From Alphaproteobacteria bacterium (GTDB lineage Bacteria > Pseudomonadota > Alphaproteobacteria > UBA6615), in NCBI GenBank assembly GCA_002722515.1, contig PBMH01000024.1, positions 1-64,000 on the forward strand: a stretch of 64,000 nt of DNA. Direction: 5' to 3'. The notes beneath the pieces were generated by a model. The model was given only the letters and a program-made list of their open reading frames with translations. It ran no database searches and was not told where the DNA came from. Of this stretch, positions 9,243 to 17,178 are shown one piece after another. The stretch's first letter is position 1. Each line of letters begins with the position of its first letter. The position numbers and the translations under genes were made by a program.

Positions 9243-10417
9243 CAAAGAAGGACAACGTCCATCCCGAGACTTTACTCACCAGCGGAGGGCGCGATCCGGA
9301 GCATAATTTCGGGATCGTCAATCCCCCAGTCTATCACGCCTCCACTGTCACCAGCCCGACGCTTGCGGAATGGCGAGCGCGCGACTTTACCCAGCAAATT
9401 ACCTATGGGCGCATGGGTACGCCAACTCAGAAGGCGTTAGAGGAGGCCATAGCACTCGTCGAGGGCGGCGATAAGGCAATTGCCGTTTCCTCCGGCCTTG
9501 CCGCAATTACAACAGCCATTTCCGCTTTCGTTGAATCTGGCGACCATATCCTTGTTTCCGACAGCGCCTACTTCCCAACCCGAAATTTTTGCAACAATGT
9601 CTTGGGAAAATTCGGAGTTGAAACCACTTATTATGATCCCCTGATCGGCGATAACATTGCTAACCTTTTTCAGGAAAACACAAAGGCTGTACTTACGGAG
9701 GCACCGGGCTCTCAGACATTCGAAGTACAGGACATCCCGGCAATCTCCGAAGCAGCCCATGCGCACGGCGCCGTGATAATCAACGACAATACTTGGGGCA
9801 CTCCTCTAAACTTCCGGTCTTTCGAAAAGGGTGTTGATGTCTCGGTGCACGCCGCGACTAAATATATTGTCGGCCACTCTGATGCGATGCTCGGCATCAT
9901 TGTAACTACCGATGCACATTACGAAAAAATTCTCTTGAATTTTCGCTACTGGGGCCAGCACGCGGCGCCCGACGATTGCTATCTCGGCCTCCGCGGACTT
10001 CGGACTATGGCTGTCCGCCTCCACCAACACGAGGAGAACGCGCTGAAGGTTGCCAATTGGCTACAGTTACGCCCAGAAGTTACCCGGGTGCTTTTTCCAG
10101 CTCTGCCCAACGATCCCGGGCACGCACTCTGGAAACGAGACTTCGAGGGCGCGAGCGGCCTATTCGCCGTGACTCTGGATCAACATTATGACGATGCCGC
10201 GTTAGCGACCATGCTCGACGGTCTAGAATTATTCGCGATGGGGGCCAGTTGGGGCGGTTTCGAATCGCTGATCCTCCCCGCTAGTCCAATTCGAACTGCG
10301 ACCGAATGGGAAGCCAGCGGAACATTGCTGCGCCTCCATGTTGGCCTTGAGCACCCCGAGGACCTTATCTCTGACCTTGAGGCGGGCCTCGATCGCCTGA
10401 GCACAGCGGCAGGATGA
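9239..10417 (+). CDS. metC: Cystathionine beta-lyase, Cys/Met-metabolism PLP enzyme
   Basis: A fold-type I PLP enzyme of the Cys/Met metabolism family, 392 aa. The Schiff-base lysine is K208 in VSVHAATKYIVGHSD. The N-terminal block HNFGIVNPPVYHASTV and the tyrosine-containing TYGRMGTPTQ loop fit MetC-type cystathionine beta-lyases better than gamma-synthases. The reaction would cleave cystathionine to homocysteine, pyruvate and ammonia. The ATG overlaps the end of the sulfurtransferase gene. The assignment to beta-lyase over related C-S lyases rests on recognised family features and was not checked by alignment. Confidence 0.88.
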   Translation: MTKKDNVHPETLLTSGGRDPEHNFGIVNPPVYHASTVTSPTLAEWRARDFTQQITYGRMGTPTQKALEEAIALVEGGDKAIAVSSGLAAITTAISAFVESGDHILVSDSAYFPTRNFCNNVLGKFGVETTYYDPLIGDNIANLFQENTKAVLTEAPGSQTFEVQDIPAISEAAHAHGAVIINDNTWGTPLNFRSFEKGVDVSVHAATKYIVGHSDAMLGIIVTTDAHYEKILLNFRYWGQHAAPDDCYLGLRGLRTMAVRLHQHEENALKVANWLQLRPEVTRVLFPALPNDPGHALWKRDFEGASGLFAVTLDQHYDDAALATMLDGLELFAMGASWGGFESLILPASPIRTATEWEASGTLLRLHVGLEHPEDLISDLEAGLDRLSTAAG

Positions 10418-10528
10418 GCGACATCACTCCACCTGCTACCAGATCGACAAGCGGATGTGCTTGGCAATAATTGCCGCTCTGGGCAAACGTCTGGATCGCA
10501 GTGCCACTATATATTGTGAGGGACCCGA

Positions 10529-11674
10529 GTGAGCCTAAAAAGAGCCTGCGCCATTGCCGGTGTTGCTGAGTCCCGTCTCGGCGTAGTTCCTGATTCGACC
10601 GTCCTAACCCTCCAGGCCGAGGCATTCGCCGCCGCATTGTTTGATGCCGGCATCGAAAAAACCGATGTGGATGGGCTCCTGGTCTCAGGCGCCTGGGGCA
10701 GATTACCCCAGCTGCAGATTGCGGAATATCTGGGCATACAGCCAACTTATGCGGACAGCACATCGGTCGGCGGCGCTTCCTTCGAATTTCACCTCGGCCA
10801 TGCCGCGGCGGCTATACAGGCCGGGCTTTGCAAGGTCGCGGTGATCCTCTACGGCAGTACCCAGCGTTCAAAACAGGACAAGTATATATTTCAGATCCGC
10901 AACGACCTCGGTTACCAGTATGAGGCGCCCTTCGGGCTACCAACTCCTGTAGGAGCTTATGCGTTGGCCGCATCCCGACATTTTGCTGAATACGGGACCA
11001 CTTCCGACCAACTCGCCGACCTTGCTGTTGCGACCCGCGCCTGGGCCGCACTAAACCCGAAGGCCTACCGCCGCGATCCGCTCACACGTGATCAGGTGAT
11101 AAACTCCGGGCTGATCGCAAGCCCGCTGCGCCGACTTGACTGCTGTCTATTCACTGACGGTGGCGGCGCCGTCGTGGTGGTAAGCCCCGACGTGGCAAAG
11201 ACCCTCGACAAGCCTCCTGTCTGGCTACTTGGACAGGGTGAATCACACTCTCATGCACAGATATCAGAAATGCCCAACCTGACGGTTACGCCAGCGGCTG
11301 AGTCAGGCAAACGAGCATTCGCCATGGCCGGTGTTACACATGACCACATCGACGTTACTGAGATTTACGATAGCTTTACTATAACCGTATTACTTACGTT
11401 GGAGTCTCTTGGCTTTTGTTCACCCGGCGAAGGAGGCGCTTTCCTTGCAAATGGTCGAACGGGGCCCGGTGGCGATTTTCCACTGAACACAAATGGTGGA
11501 GGGCTCTCCTACTGCCATCCAGGGCAATACGGAATCTTCCTAATCATTGAGGCAGTTCGCCAGCTGCGCAGTGAATGCGATGAACGTCAGGTTGCTGACG
11601 CGGTCATCGCATTGATCAGTGGCACAGGAGGCGTATTGTCATCGAATTCTACATGTATCCTGGGGTTGGAGTAG
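10529..11674 (+). CDS. Thiolase-like protein lacking the acylating cysteine
   Basis: A thiolase-superfamily protein of the SCP-x/lipid-transfer-protein branch, 381 aa, starting at GTG. In true thiolases an acylated Cys lies at about residue 85-90; here that segment reads SVGGASFEFHLGHAAAA, with Ser84 where the Cys would be. The C-terminal NTNGGGLSYCHPGQYG block keeps the thiolase glycine loop and His. Cys-less members that pair with a DUF35 protein include Ltp2-type retro-aldolases of steroid side-chain degradation, which act on acyl-CoA beta-hydroxy substrates. The DUF35 gene follows 3 nt later, so aldolase or other C-C bond chemistry on a CoA ester is more likely than thiolysis. The substrate is unknown. 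Confidence 0.85.
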   Translation: MSLKRACAIAGVAESRLGVVPDSTVLTLQAEAFAAALFDAGIEKTDVDGLLVSGAWGRLPQLQIAEYLGIQPTYADSTSVGGASFEFHLGHAAAAIQAGLCKVAVILYGSTQRSKQDKYIFQIRNDLGYQYEAPFGLPTPVGAYALAASRHFAEYGTTSDQLADLAVATRAWAALNPKAYRRDPLTRDQVINSGLIASPLRRLDCCLFTDGGGAVVVVSPDVAKTLDKPPVWLLGQGESHSHAQISEMPNLTVTPAAESGKRAFAMAGVTHDHIDVTEIYDSFTITVLLTLESLGFCSPGEGGAFLANGRTGPGGDFPLNTNGGGLSYCHPGQYGIFLIIEAVRQLRSECDERQVADAVIALISGTGGVLSSNSTCILGLE

Positions 11675-11677
11675 ACG

Positions 11678-12076
11678 ATGGCAGAAGACAAGAATACGCT
11701 TGACCCCGATGCAGATCCTTACTGGGAGGGTGCAGCGAAAGGGGTGCTGCGTTACCGCAGGTGCACGAACTGTTCTATCGCAATATTCTACCCCCGCTCG
11801 ATCTGCCCGAATTGTGGTGCCACAGATCCTAAATGGGCCGTCTCAGAGGGCGCAGGCGTTGTATATGCATGTACGACCGTTCACCGTGCACCTCCCGCTT
11901 TCGCTGAACGAGCGCCCTATACTGTTCTATTGGTCGACCTCGACGAAGGCTTTCGGATGATGGGCGGGCTTCTATCTGAGCCGTGCGAAACTACCGTTGT
12001 GGTTGGCGACCGGGTTACTGTCACCTTTACGGATGGCCCTGACGGGCGCCCCGCTCCCTATTTCAAACCTGTCTGA
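11678..12076 (+). CDS. DUF35 zinc-ribbon/OB-fold protein, partner of thiolase-like enzyme
   Basis: A small (132 aa) acyl-CoA-associated OB-fold protein with an N-terminal rubredoxin-like zinc ribbon. The cysteines are arranged as CTNC...CPNC in residues ~29-48 (YRRCTNCSIAIFYPRSICP). The C-terminal half is a DUF35-type OB-fold (TVHRAPPAFAERAPYTVLLVDLDEGFRMMGGL). Proteins of this type are obligate partners of Cys-less thiolase-like enzymes and probably help bind or channel CoA esters. The gene sits 3 nt after the thiolase-like gene and 12 nt before the CoA-transferase, clearly in one operon. Confidence 0.9.
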   Translation: MAEDKNTLDPDADPYWEGAAKGVLRYRRCTNCSIAIFYPRSICPNCGATDPKWAVSEGAGVVYACTTVHRAPPAFAERAPYTVLLVDLDEGFRMMGGLLSEPCETTVVVGDRVTVTFTDGPDGRPAPYFKPV

Positions 12077-12088
12077 GCGTAAAACACC

Positions 12089-12784
12089 ATGAAGAACAAA
12101 AAAGCAGATACCTTGGAGAGAGCGGTTAGCCGGGTGACAGACGGAGCAACACTCCTCGTTGGCGGCTTCGGCCAGCCCGGGGTTCCCGAGGTCCTGATTG
12201 ACGGTCTCTGCGACCTGAAACGACGCGATCTGACCATCGTGACCAATAATGCAGGCACCGGCCACAGCGGGATTGCTAGACTATTCGAGGAAGGCTGCGT
12301 GTCCAAACTAATCTGTAGTTTCCCTTGGGCGAAGGAATCTTTTATTTTCAAAGAACTACATGATTCCGGAAAGATTGAACTTGAGATCGTCCCACAAGGT
12401 ACACTAGCGGAGCGCATGCGAACGGCGGGGGCAGGCTTGGGCGGTTTCTTGACCCCAACCGGAGTGGGTACTGACCTGGCCGACGGGAAAGAGACCGTGA
12501 ACTTAGACGGCAAGGATTTTGTTTTAGAAAAACCATTGTACGGCGACTTCGCATTGATCAAAGCCTACAAGGTTGATCCGCGCGGTAACCTAATTTACCG
12601 CAAGACCGGCCGGAACTTTAATCCAATCATGGCCATGGCAGCCGCCCACACCATCGTAGAGGTTCAGGAGGAAGTGAAGATCGATGAACTGGATCCGGAG
12701 GTCATTGTAACACCGGGTGTTTTTGTAGATACCTACTACGTTACTGGCTGGGATGAGATCGGTAAGGAGCGCGACGCATCGTGA
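12089..12784 (+). CDS. 3-oxoacid CoA-transferase subunit A
   Basis: Alpha subunit of a family I CoA-transferase (succinyl-CoA:3-oxoacid or 3-oxoadipate type), 231 aa. The CoA-binding glycine-rich segment LLVGGFGQPGVPEVLIDGL and the GTLAERMRTAGAGLGGFLTPTGVGT block are characteristic. It moves CoA from succinyl-CoA or acetyl-CoA to a carboxylic acid. The TGA overlaps the GTG start of subunit B (GTGA), ensuring stoichiometric translation. The neighbouring thiolase-like/DUF35 pair and SDR suggest activation of a degradation intermediate, but the acid substrate is not evident. Confidence 0.9.
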   Translation: MKNKKADTLERAVSRVTDGATLLVGGFGQPGVPEVLIDGLCDLKRRDLTIVTNNAGTGHSGIARLFEEGCVSKLICSFPWAKESFIFKELHDSGKIELEIVPQGTLAERMRTAGAGLGGFLTPTGVGTDLADGKETVNLDGKDFVLEKPLYGDFALIKAYKVDPRGNLIYRKTGRNFNPIMAMAAAHTIVEVQEEVKIDELDPEVIVTPGVFVDTYYVTGWDEIGKERDAS

Positions 12785-13458
12785 CTGACAAACAAAAAAA
12801 CCTCCTTAGCCGACAACAGATAGCCGCCCGTGCCGCGCAAGACATGGAGGATGGCTGGCTAGTCAACCTTGGAATCGGTATGCCGACCATGATCCCAACT
12901 TTTATTCCAGCCGAACGCGACGTCATGTTCCATTCGGAGAATGGGCTAATTGGCATGGGTCCACCACCGGCCCAGGGAGAGGCTGATCAAGACCTAATCA
13001 GCGCAGGCAAGGAACTCGTAACTATGGTTCCCGGCGGGGCATACACCCATCATGCTGACAGCTTTGCGGTAGCTCGAGGAGGAAGACTGGATTGTGCTGT
13101 CCTCGGCGCGTTTCAGGTCGCATCGAACGGTGATCTGTGTAACTGGCGTCTACCAAAGCAGACATCCGGTAGCGTTGGCGGTGCTATGGACATCGCTGCT
13201 GGTTCCAAACGTGTGTTCGCGATGATGACCCACACCGCCCGCGATGGTGCGGCCAAGATCGTTGCCAAACGCAGCTACCCCCTGACCGCTGGAGGAGTTG
13301 TTACTCGGATATTCACTGACATGGCAGTCATATCGGTCACCGAAGGCGGCCTTGTTCTTGATGAAGTCGCGCCCGGCCTTAGCGCAGACGAGGTTCAGGC
13401 TGTTACAGATGCGCCACTAATCACGAGCAATGTCGGCACGATAACTGTACCCGCATAG
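12781..13458 (+). CDS. 3-oxoacid CoA-transferase subunit B
   Basis: Beta subunit of the same CoA-transferase, 225 aa, beginning at GTG within the stop region of subunit A. The catalytic glutamate, which forms the glutamyl-CoA thioester intermediate, lies in the conserved SENGLIGMG motif at residues ~45-53. The C-terminal part (KIVAKRSYPLTAGGVVTRIFTDMAVI) is standard for ScoB/PcaJ proteins. Subunits A and B remain separate genes, as is usual in proteobacteria. Only 2 nt separate its stop from the following SDR gene. Confidence 0.9.
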   Translation: MTDKQKNLLSRQQIAARAAQDMEDGWLVNLGIGMPTMIPTFIPAERDVMFHSENGLIGMGPPPAQGEADQDLISAGKELVTMVPGGAYTHHADSFAVARGGRLDCAVLGAFQVASNGDLCNWRLPKQTSGSVGGAMDIAAGSKRVFAMMTHTARDGAAKIVAKRSYPLTAGGVVTRIFTDMAVISVTEGGLVLDEVAPGLSADEVQAVTDAPLITSNVGTITVPA

Positions 13459-13460
13459 CG

Positions 13461-14219
13461 ATGAACGAACTCACCAATATCACTAACCAAGTGGCAGTTG
13501 TAACAGGCGGCACGGCTGGAATGGGCGAAGCCGCCGCTATTCGTTTCGGCGCCGAAGGTGCAAAAGTCGTTGTGATCGGCCGAACTCCAGAAAAGGGCGA
13601 GGCGGTTGTTAAGCGTATAACCGACGCCGGAGGTGAGGCCATCTTCGTAAAGGCAGAATGTGCGGACGAGGATGAAGTAAAAGCGGCGACGAAAACCATT
13701 CTCAATAAATGGGGCCGGGCCGATATCCTTGTGAACACTGCAGGCGGCTTCATCGATGCGCCGCCACTCGAGGAAATTACGCTCGATGCAATGCACCATA
13801 GCTACGACTGGAACGTCATTGCCAAGTTCCTGATCACCCGAGAGCTAGTTCCCACAATGAAGGCAAATGGCTACGGCCGGATTGTTAACATCGCCTCTGT
13901 TGCCGGCCGCACGGCAAGTGCCGGGGCGATTGAGTATTCGACTACCGAGGCGGCAATCATCGGCATGACACGCCGCCTCGCCATTGAACTAGCCGCAGAC
14001 GGCATTACCATTAACGCAATTGCACCCGGATTGGTGCTTACACCGCGGGTAACCCGTCATCCGCAAGAAATGCTGGATGCACGAGCAAAGGGAATTCCTG
14101 TTGGCCGGCTCGGCAGACCGGAAGAACTAGCCCATGCAATTTGGTACCTATGTACGCCAGGTGCGGGGTTTACCACTGGTGCCGTGCTAGATGTAAATGG
14201 TGGCGCATGGGTAGGGTAG
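13461..14219 (+). CDS. SDR-family oxidoreductase with Lys-to-Glu change in YxxxK
   Basis: A classical-size short-chain dehydrogenase/reductase, 252 aa. The cofactor loop TGGTAGMG is intact (residues ~15-22), as are the active-site Asn118, Ser146 (NIASVAG) and Tyr159. The invariant lysine of YxxxK is replaced by glutamate: the motif reads YSTTE (Glu163), encoded by GAG, one transition away from AAG. That lysine normally binds the nicotinamide ribose and lowers the Tyr pKa, so activity should be strongly impaired or altered. The remainder (IELAADGITINAIAPGLVLTP, C-terminal GAVLDVNGGAWVG) is well preserved, so it is not an obviously decayed gene. It lies in the thiolase-like/CoA-transferase operon. 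Confidence 0.88.
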   Translation: MNELTNITNQVAVVTGGTAGMGEAAAIRFGAEGAKVVVIGRTPEKGEAVVKRITDAGGEAIFVKAECADEDEVKAATKTILNKWGRADILVNTAGGFIDAPPLEEITLDAMHHSYDWNVIAKFLITRELVPTMKANGYGRIVNIASVAGRTASAGAIEYSTTEAAIIGMTRRLAIELAADGITINAIAPGLVLTPRVTRHPQEMLDARAKGIPVGRLGRPEELAHAIWYLCTPGAGFTTGAVLDVNGGAWVG

Positions 14220-14299
14220 TTTTATGGTGTCTTCATGAACGAATGGGGCGCTGACGATAGCTTGCCGGTGGAAGCAGGAAACAAAAGTTACGCATAATA

Positions 14300-15631
14300 A
14301 TGGAACGACAACTACATTTTAATCTTTTCATACAAGGTCGCGGTAGCCATGAAGCGGCATGGCGACATCCAATGTCGTCTACCGCCAGTCTAACGGATAT
14401 TCGCTACTATCAGGAACTTGCCCGACGCGCCGAGGCTGGACTATTTGATTCCATCTTTTTTGCGGATCAGCTCACTACAAATACAGCCCAAACAAAATCT
14501 GCAAAAGCCTTGCAGGTCTGGCTCGAACCTATGACCATGTTAGCGGCCATTGCGGTCGCTACTGAGCGTGTCGGACTGATAGCGACCGGGTCAAGTACCT
14601 ACACCGAGCCCTTTAATCTCGCGCGCCAGTTCGCCTCAATCGACCACATAAGTAACGGTCGAGCAGGCTGGAATATTGTCACCTCATGGATGGCAGCCGC
14701 GGCGCGAAACTTTGGCGATACCGGCCAACTATCGCACGCCGAACGCTATACTGTTGCCGAGGAACATGTAGAGATTGTTAAGGGTCTTTGGGATAGCTGG
14801 GCCGACGACGCCATTGTCGACGACCGTGAAAATGCCATCTACGCGAACACCGACCGCATTCGCCCCATCAACTTCAAAGGAAAACATTTCAATGTCGCCG
14901 GGCCGCTTAACCTGCCGCGCGGCCCACAAGGACGCCCGGTGCTAGTTCAAGCAGGGTCTTCTAAAGACGGTCGTGACTTTGCAGCCCGCCACGCCGAGGC
15001 GGTTTTTACCGCACACATCGAAAAAAAGACTGCCCAAGCCTTTTACTCCGACATGAAGAAACGAGTAGCCGCTGAGGGTCGTCATCCAGAACAAGTTCTC
15101 ATCCTACCTGGACTGTGCCCAACCATTGCATCGACCGAGACTGAAGCTAAACAATTGCTTCTCGAATTCGGCGAATATGCAGACGTCGAAATAGCGATTA
15201 AGTACCTCGGTACCTGGTTCGGCGGATATGACTTCTCTCACCTCTCCCTCGATAGGGCTCTGAAACCTGGGGATTTTCCCGATCTCTCGGATGTAGAAAC
15301 CAGCAAGAGCCGCACCGAAATGATACTTAACCTAGTTAAACGCGAAGACATAACACTGCGCCAACTCTTGGCACGTTTTGCACACATCGGCGGACATTAC
15401 CTTTTCGCCGGCACGCCCGAACAAGTCGCGGACTTGATCGAGGACTGGTTCACCGACGGCGCCGCAGACGGATTCAACCTTATGCCGCCCGTGTTGCCCG
15501 GTATGCTCGACGCCTTCATAGACTATGTCTTACCCATACTGCAGGCGCGCGGACTCTTCCGAACAGCATATGAAGGATCGAGCTTGCGCGACCATTACGG
15601 ACTTGACCGACCCGCAGGTTCGTTTGCTTAA
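14300..15631 (+). CDS. LLM-class flavin-dependent monooxygenase (NtaA/SnaA/DszA-like)
   Basis: A bacterial-luciferase-like FMNH2-dependent monooxygenase, 443 aa. The start MERQLHFNLFIQGRGSHEAAWRHP and the motifs ADQLTTN, GSSTYTEPFNLARQFASIDH and GRAGWNIVTSWMAAAARNFG identify the nitrilotriacetate-monooxygenase component A/SnaA/DszA family. These enzymes use reduced flavin supplied by a separate reductase and O2 to oxidise N-, S- or carbonyl-containing substrates. No flavin reductase gene is adjacent. It follows the SDR by 80 nt on the same strand and probably belongs to the same catabolic unit. The substrate is unknown. Confidence 0.9.
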   Translation: MERQLHFNLFIQGRGSHEAAWRHPMSSTASLTDIRYYQELARRAEAGLFDSIFFADQLTTNTAQTKSAKALQVWLEPMTMLAAIAVATERVGLIATGSSTYTEPFNLARQFASIDHISNGRAGWNIVTSWMAAAARNFGDTGQLSHAERYTVAEEHVEIVKGLWDSWADDAIVDDRENAIYANTDRIRPINFKGKHFNVAGPLNLPRGPQGRPVLVQAGSSKDGRDFAARHAEAVFTAHIEKKTAQAFYSDMKKRVAAEGRHPEQVLILPGLCPTIASTETEAKQLLLEFGEYADVEIAIKYLGTWFGGYDFSHLSLDRALKPGDFPDLSDVETSKSRTEMILNLVKREDITLRQLLARFAHIGGHYLFAGTPEQVADLIEDWFTDGAADGFNLMPPVLPGMLDAFIDYVLPILQARGLFRTAYEGSSLRDHYGLDRPAGSFA

Positions 15632-15702
15632 CGAAGTATTCCTGTCCATACGCTGGCCATCGGTCGTATGCCCACCAGGCACCCTCGCGGGGAAATCACT
15701 TT

Positions 15703-16929
15703 TCAAGAGTTGCCTCGCGCCCACAACTTCTGCCACGCGAAGCCGACAAGAACTAATGGGATCAATCCCTCGGCAGCAACGATACGCATGGCCGCCGAAC
15801 CACCAAACCACTCCCCCATTAGACCAATATTGGTGAACCCCACAAGTCCACTCCCAATGCAGATGACGAGGACACCAAACATACGACCGCGCATCTCAGG
15901 TGGTGCAACGGTATAGATCAATGTCGACTGCATAGTTGAAAAACCGGACGCGCATAATCCAACAACAACAAGGACAACCGCCATCGGAAATACATCCGTC
16001 ATCCAGCCCGCCGTAAACGCAGCGAATAGATAACCAAGCATTCCAAAATAGTAGAGTCGCCGATAACTAAATATTCGTGCCCGCGTTGCGATTATAAGCG
16101 AACCAAGAAACGCACCACCCCCCTCAAGAGCCGTCAGCCCTCCGATTACACTTGCCGAGACATCCAACTCGTCGCGGCCAACGACTGGAATCATAGCGAG
16201 GAAGGGAAACCCCCAGAGGTTAAAAATGATTGTCACCAGCATGATACGCAGCACATCGCGATCATGCCAGATATAGGCAAAGCCCGCTCGTAGATCGTCC
16301 AAGGCCCGTGATGCCAGTCGGTCCGGACTAACGTTAACAAGCTTCGTCGATACATAGACCAAAACAATAACACATCCGGCATAGAGTAACGCGCTGAGCA
16401 TGTAGGCGCCGCTGGCCCCCTGCCATTGGTAAAGCAGGCCACCAAACAACGGGCCGAGCATCCGGGTTGCATTGTTGGTGGCGGCATCAAGGCTCATTGC
16501 TTGTGCTACGCGCGCTATTCCAACGACATCGCCGAGCATACGTCGGCGCAGGGGCATGTCTGTAGTCCAGACCAACCCCGAAACGAATGAAGCAAACGCT
16601 ACCAACCAATACGAATGATGATCGGTTAGAAAAAGTACAAACACCGTGCCCGACACAAGCATGGCTCCGAACATAGTGACGCAAATGAAAACTTTCGGTG
16701 ATAGCCGGTCTGCAAAAGTACCAACGATGGAGCCAAACGCCACCAAGGGTATCATCCGCAGGATGACCAGCAGCGCAACCAGGAAAGGAGAGCCCGTGGT
16801 ATCAAAAGCATAAACGCCTGCGACTAGCATCTCGAGCCATCGTGCGATCCCGCTAAAAATACCAACCAACCAGATGCGAACAAACTGGAAGTTCGCAAAC
16901 AGTTCACGCAGGCCTGAAGACGTCTCCAT
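15703..16929 (-). CDS. MFS transporter, MFS_3/EntS-like
   Basis: A 408-aa major facilitator with about 12 hydrophobic helices. The start METSSGLRELFANFQFVRIWLVG and the motif-A-like segment GSIVGTFADRLSPKVF between helices 2 and 3 resemble the MFS_3/EntS branch of proton-driven exporters. The protein should be in the inner membrane. It is transcribed convergently to the monooxygenase gene with about 70 nt between stops. It may export a small molecule, but no substrate clue is present. Confidence 0.85.
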   Translation of the reverse strand: METSSGLRELFANFQFVRIWLVGIFSGIARWLEMLVAGVYAFDTTGSPFLVALLVILRMIPLVAFGSIVGTFADRLSPKVFICVTMFGAMLVSGTVFVLFLTDHHSYWLVAFASFVSGLVWTTDMPLRRRMLGDVVGIARVAQAMSLDAATNNATRMLGPLFGGLLYQWQGASGAYMLSALLYAGCVIVLVYVSTKLVNVSPDRLASRALDDLRAGFAYIWHDRDVLRIMLVTIIFNLWGFPFLAMIPVVGRDELDVSASVIGGLTALEGGGAFLGSLIIATRARIFSYRRLYYFGMLGYLFAAFTAGWMTDVFPMAVVLVVVGLCASGFSTMQSTLIYTVAPPEMRGRMFGVLVICIGSGLVGFTNIGLMGEWFGGSAAMRIVAAEGLIPLVLVGFAWQKLWARGNS

Positions 16930-17178
16930 TACTTCAATACCTTCAAATATATTTTTACCGTCCGAGAAGCGTAAGTACCCAGAGAAAGCTTACAAACCGG
17001 TCTCGACGAGAGCCCGTTCGTCTGGCCGCTGAGCTAACGGCATGGCTATTTCCCGGAAGAGATCCTGACCATTTTTCCAGCAGAAAATACCTAAAAATAG
17101 TCTCATTTCCGGCCCAAGCGGGCCCTCCTCAGCCTGCCAAAAGAAGAAGCTCAAATATTAACCTTGGGAAAGCGAAGA

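Noticed and set aside
15525-15916. Plus-strand ORFs antisense to the MFS gene 3' end
   Set aside because: Shadows of the minus-strand transporter gene with low-complexity composition.
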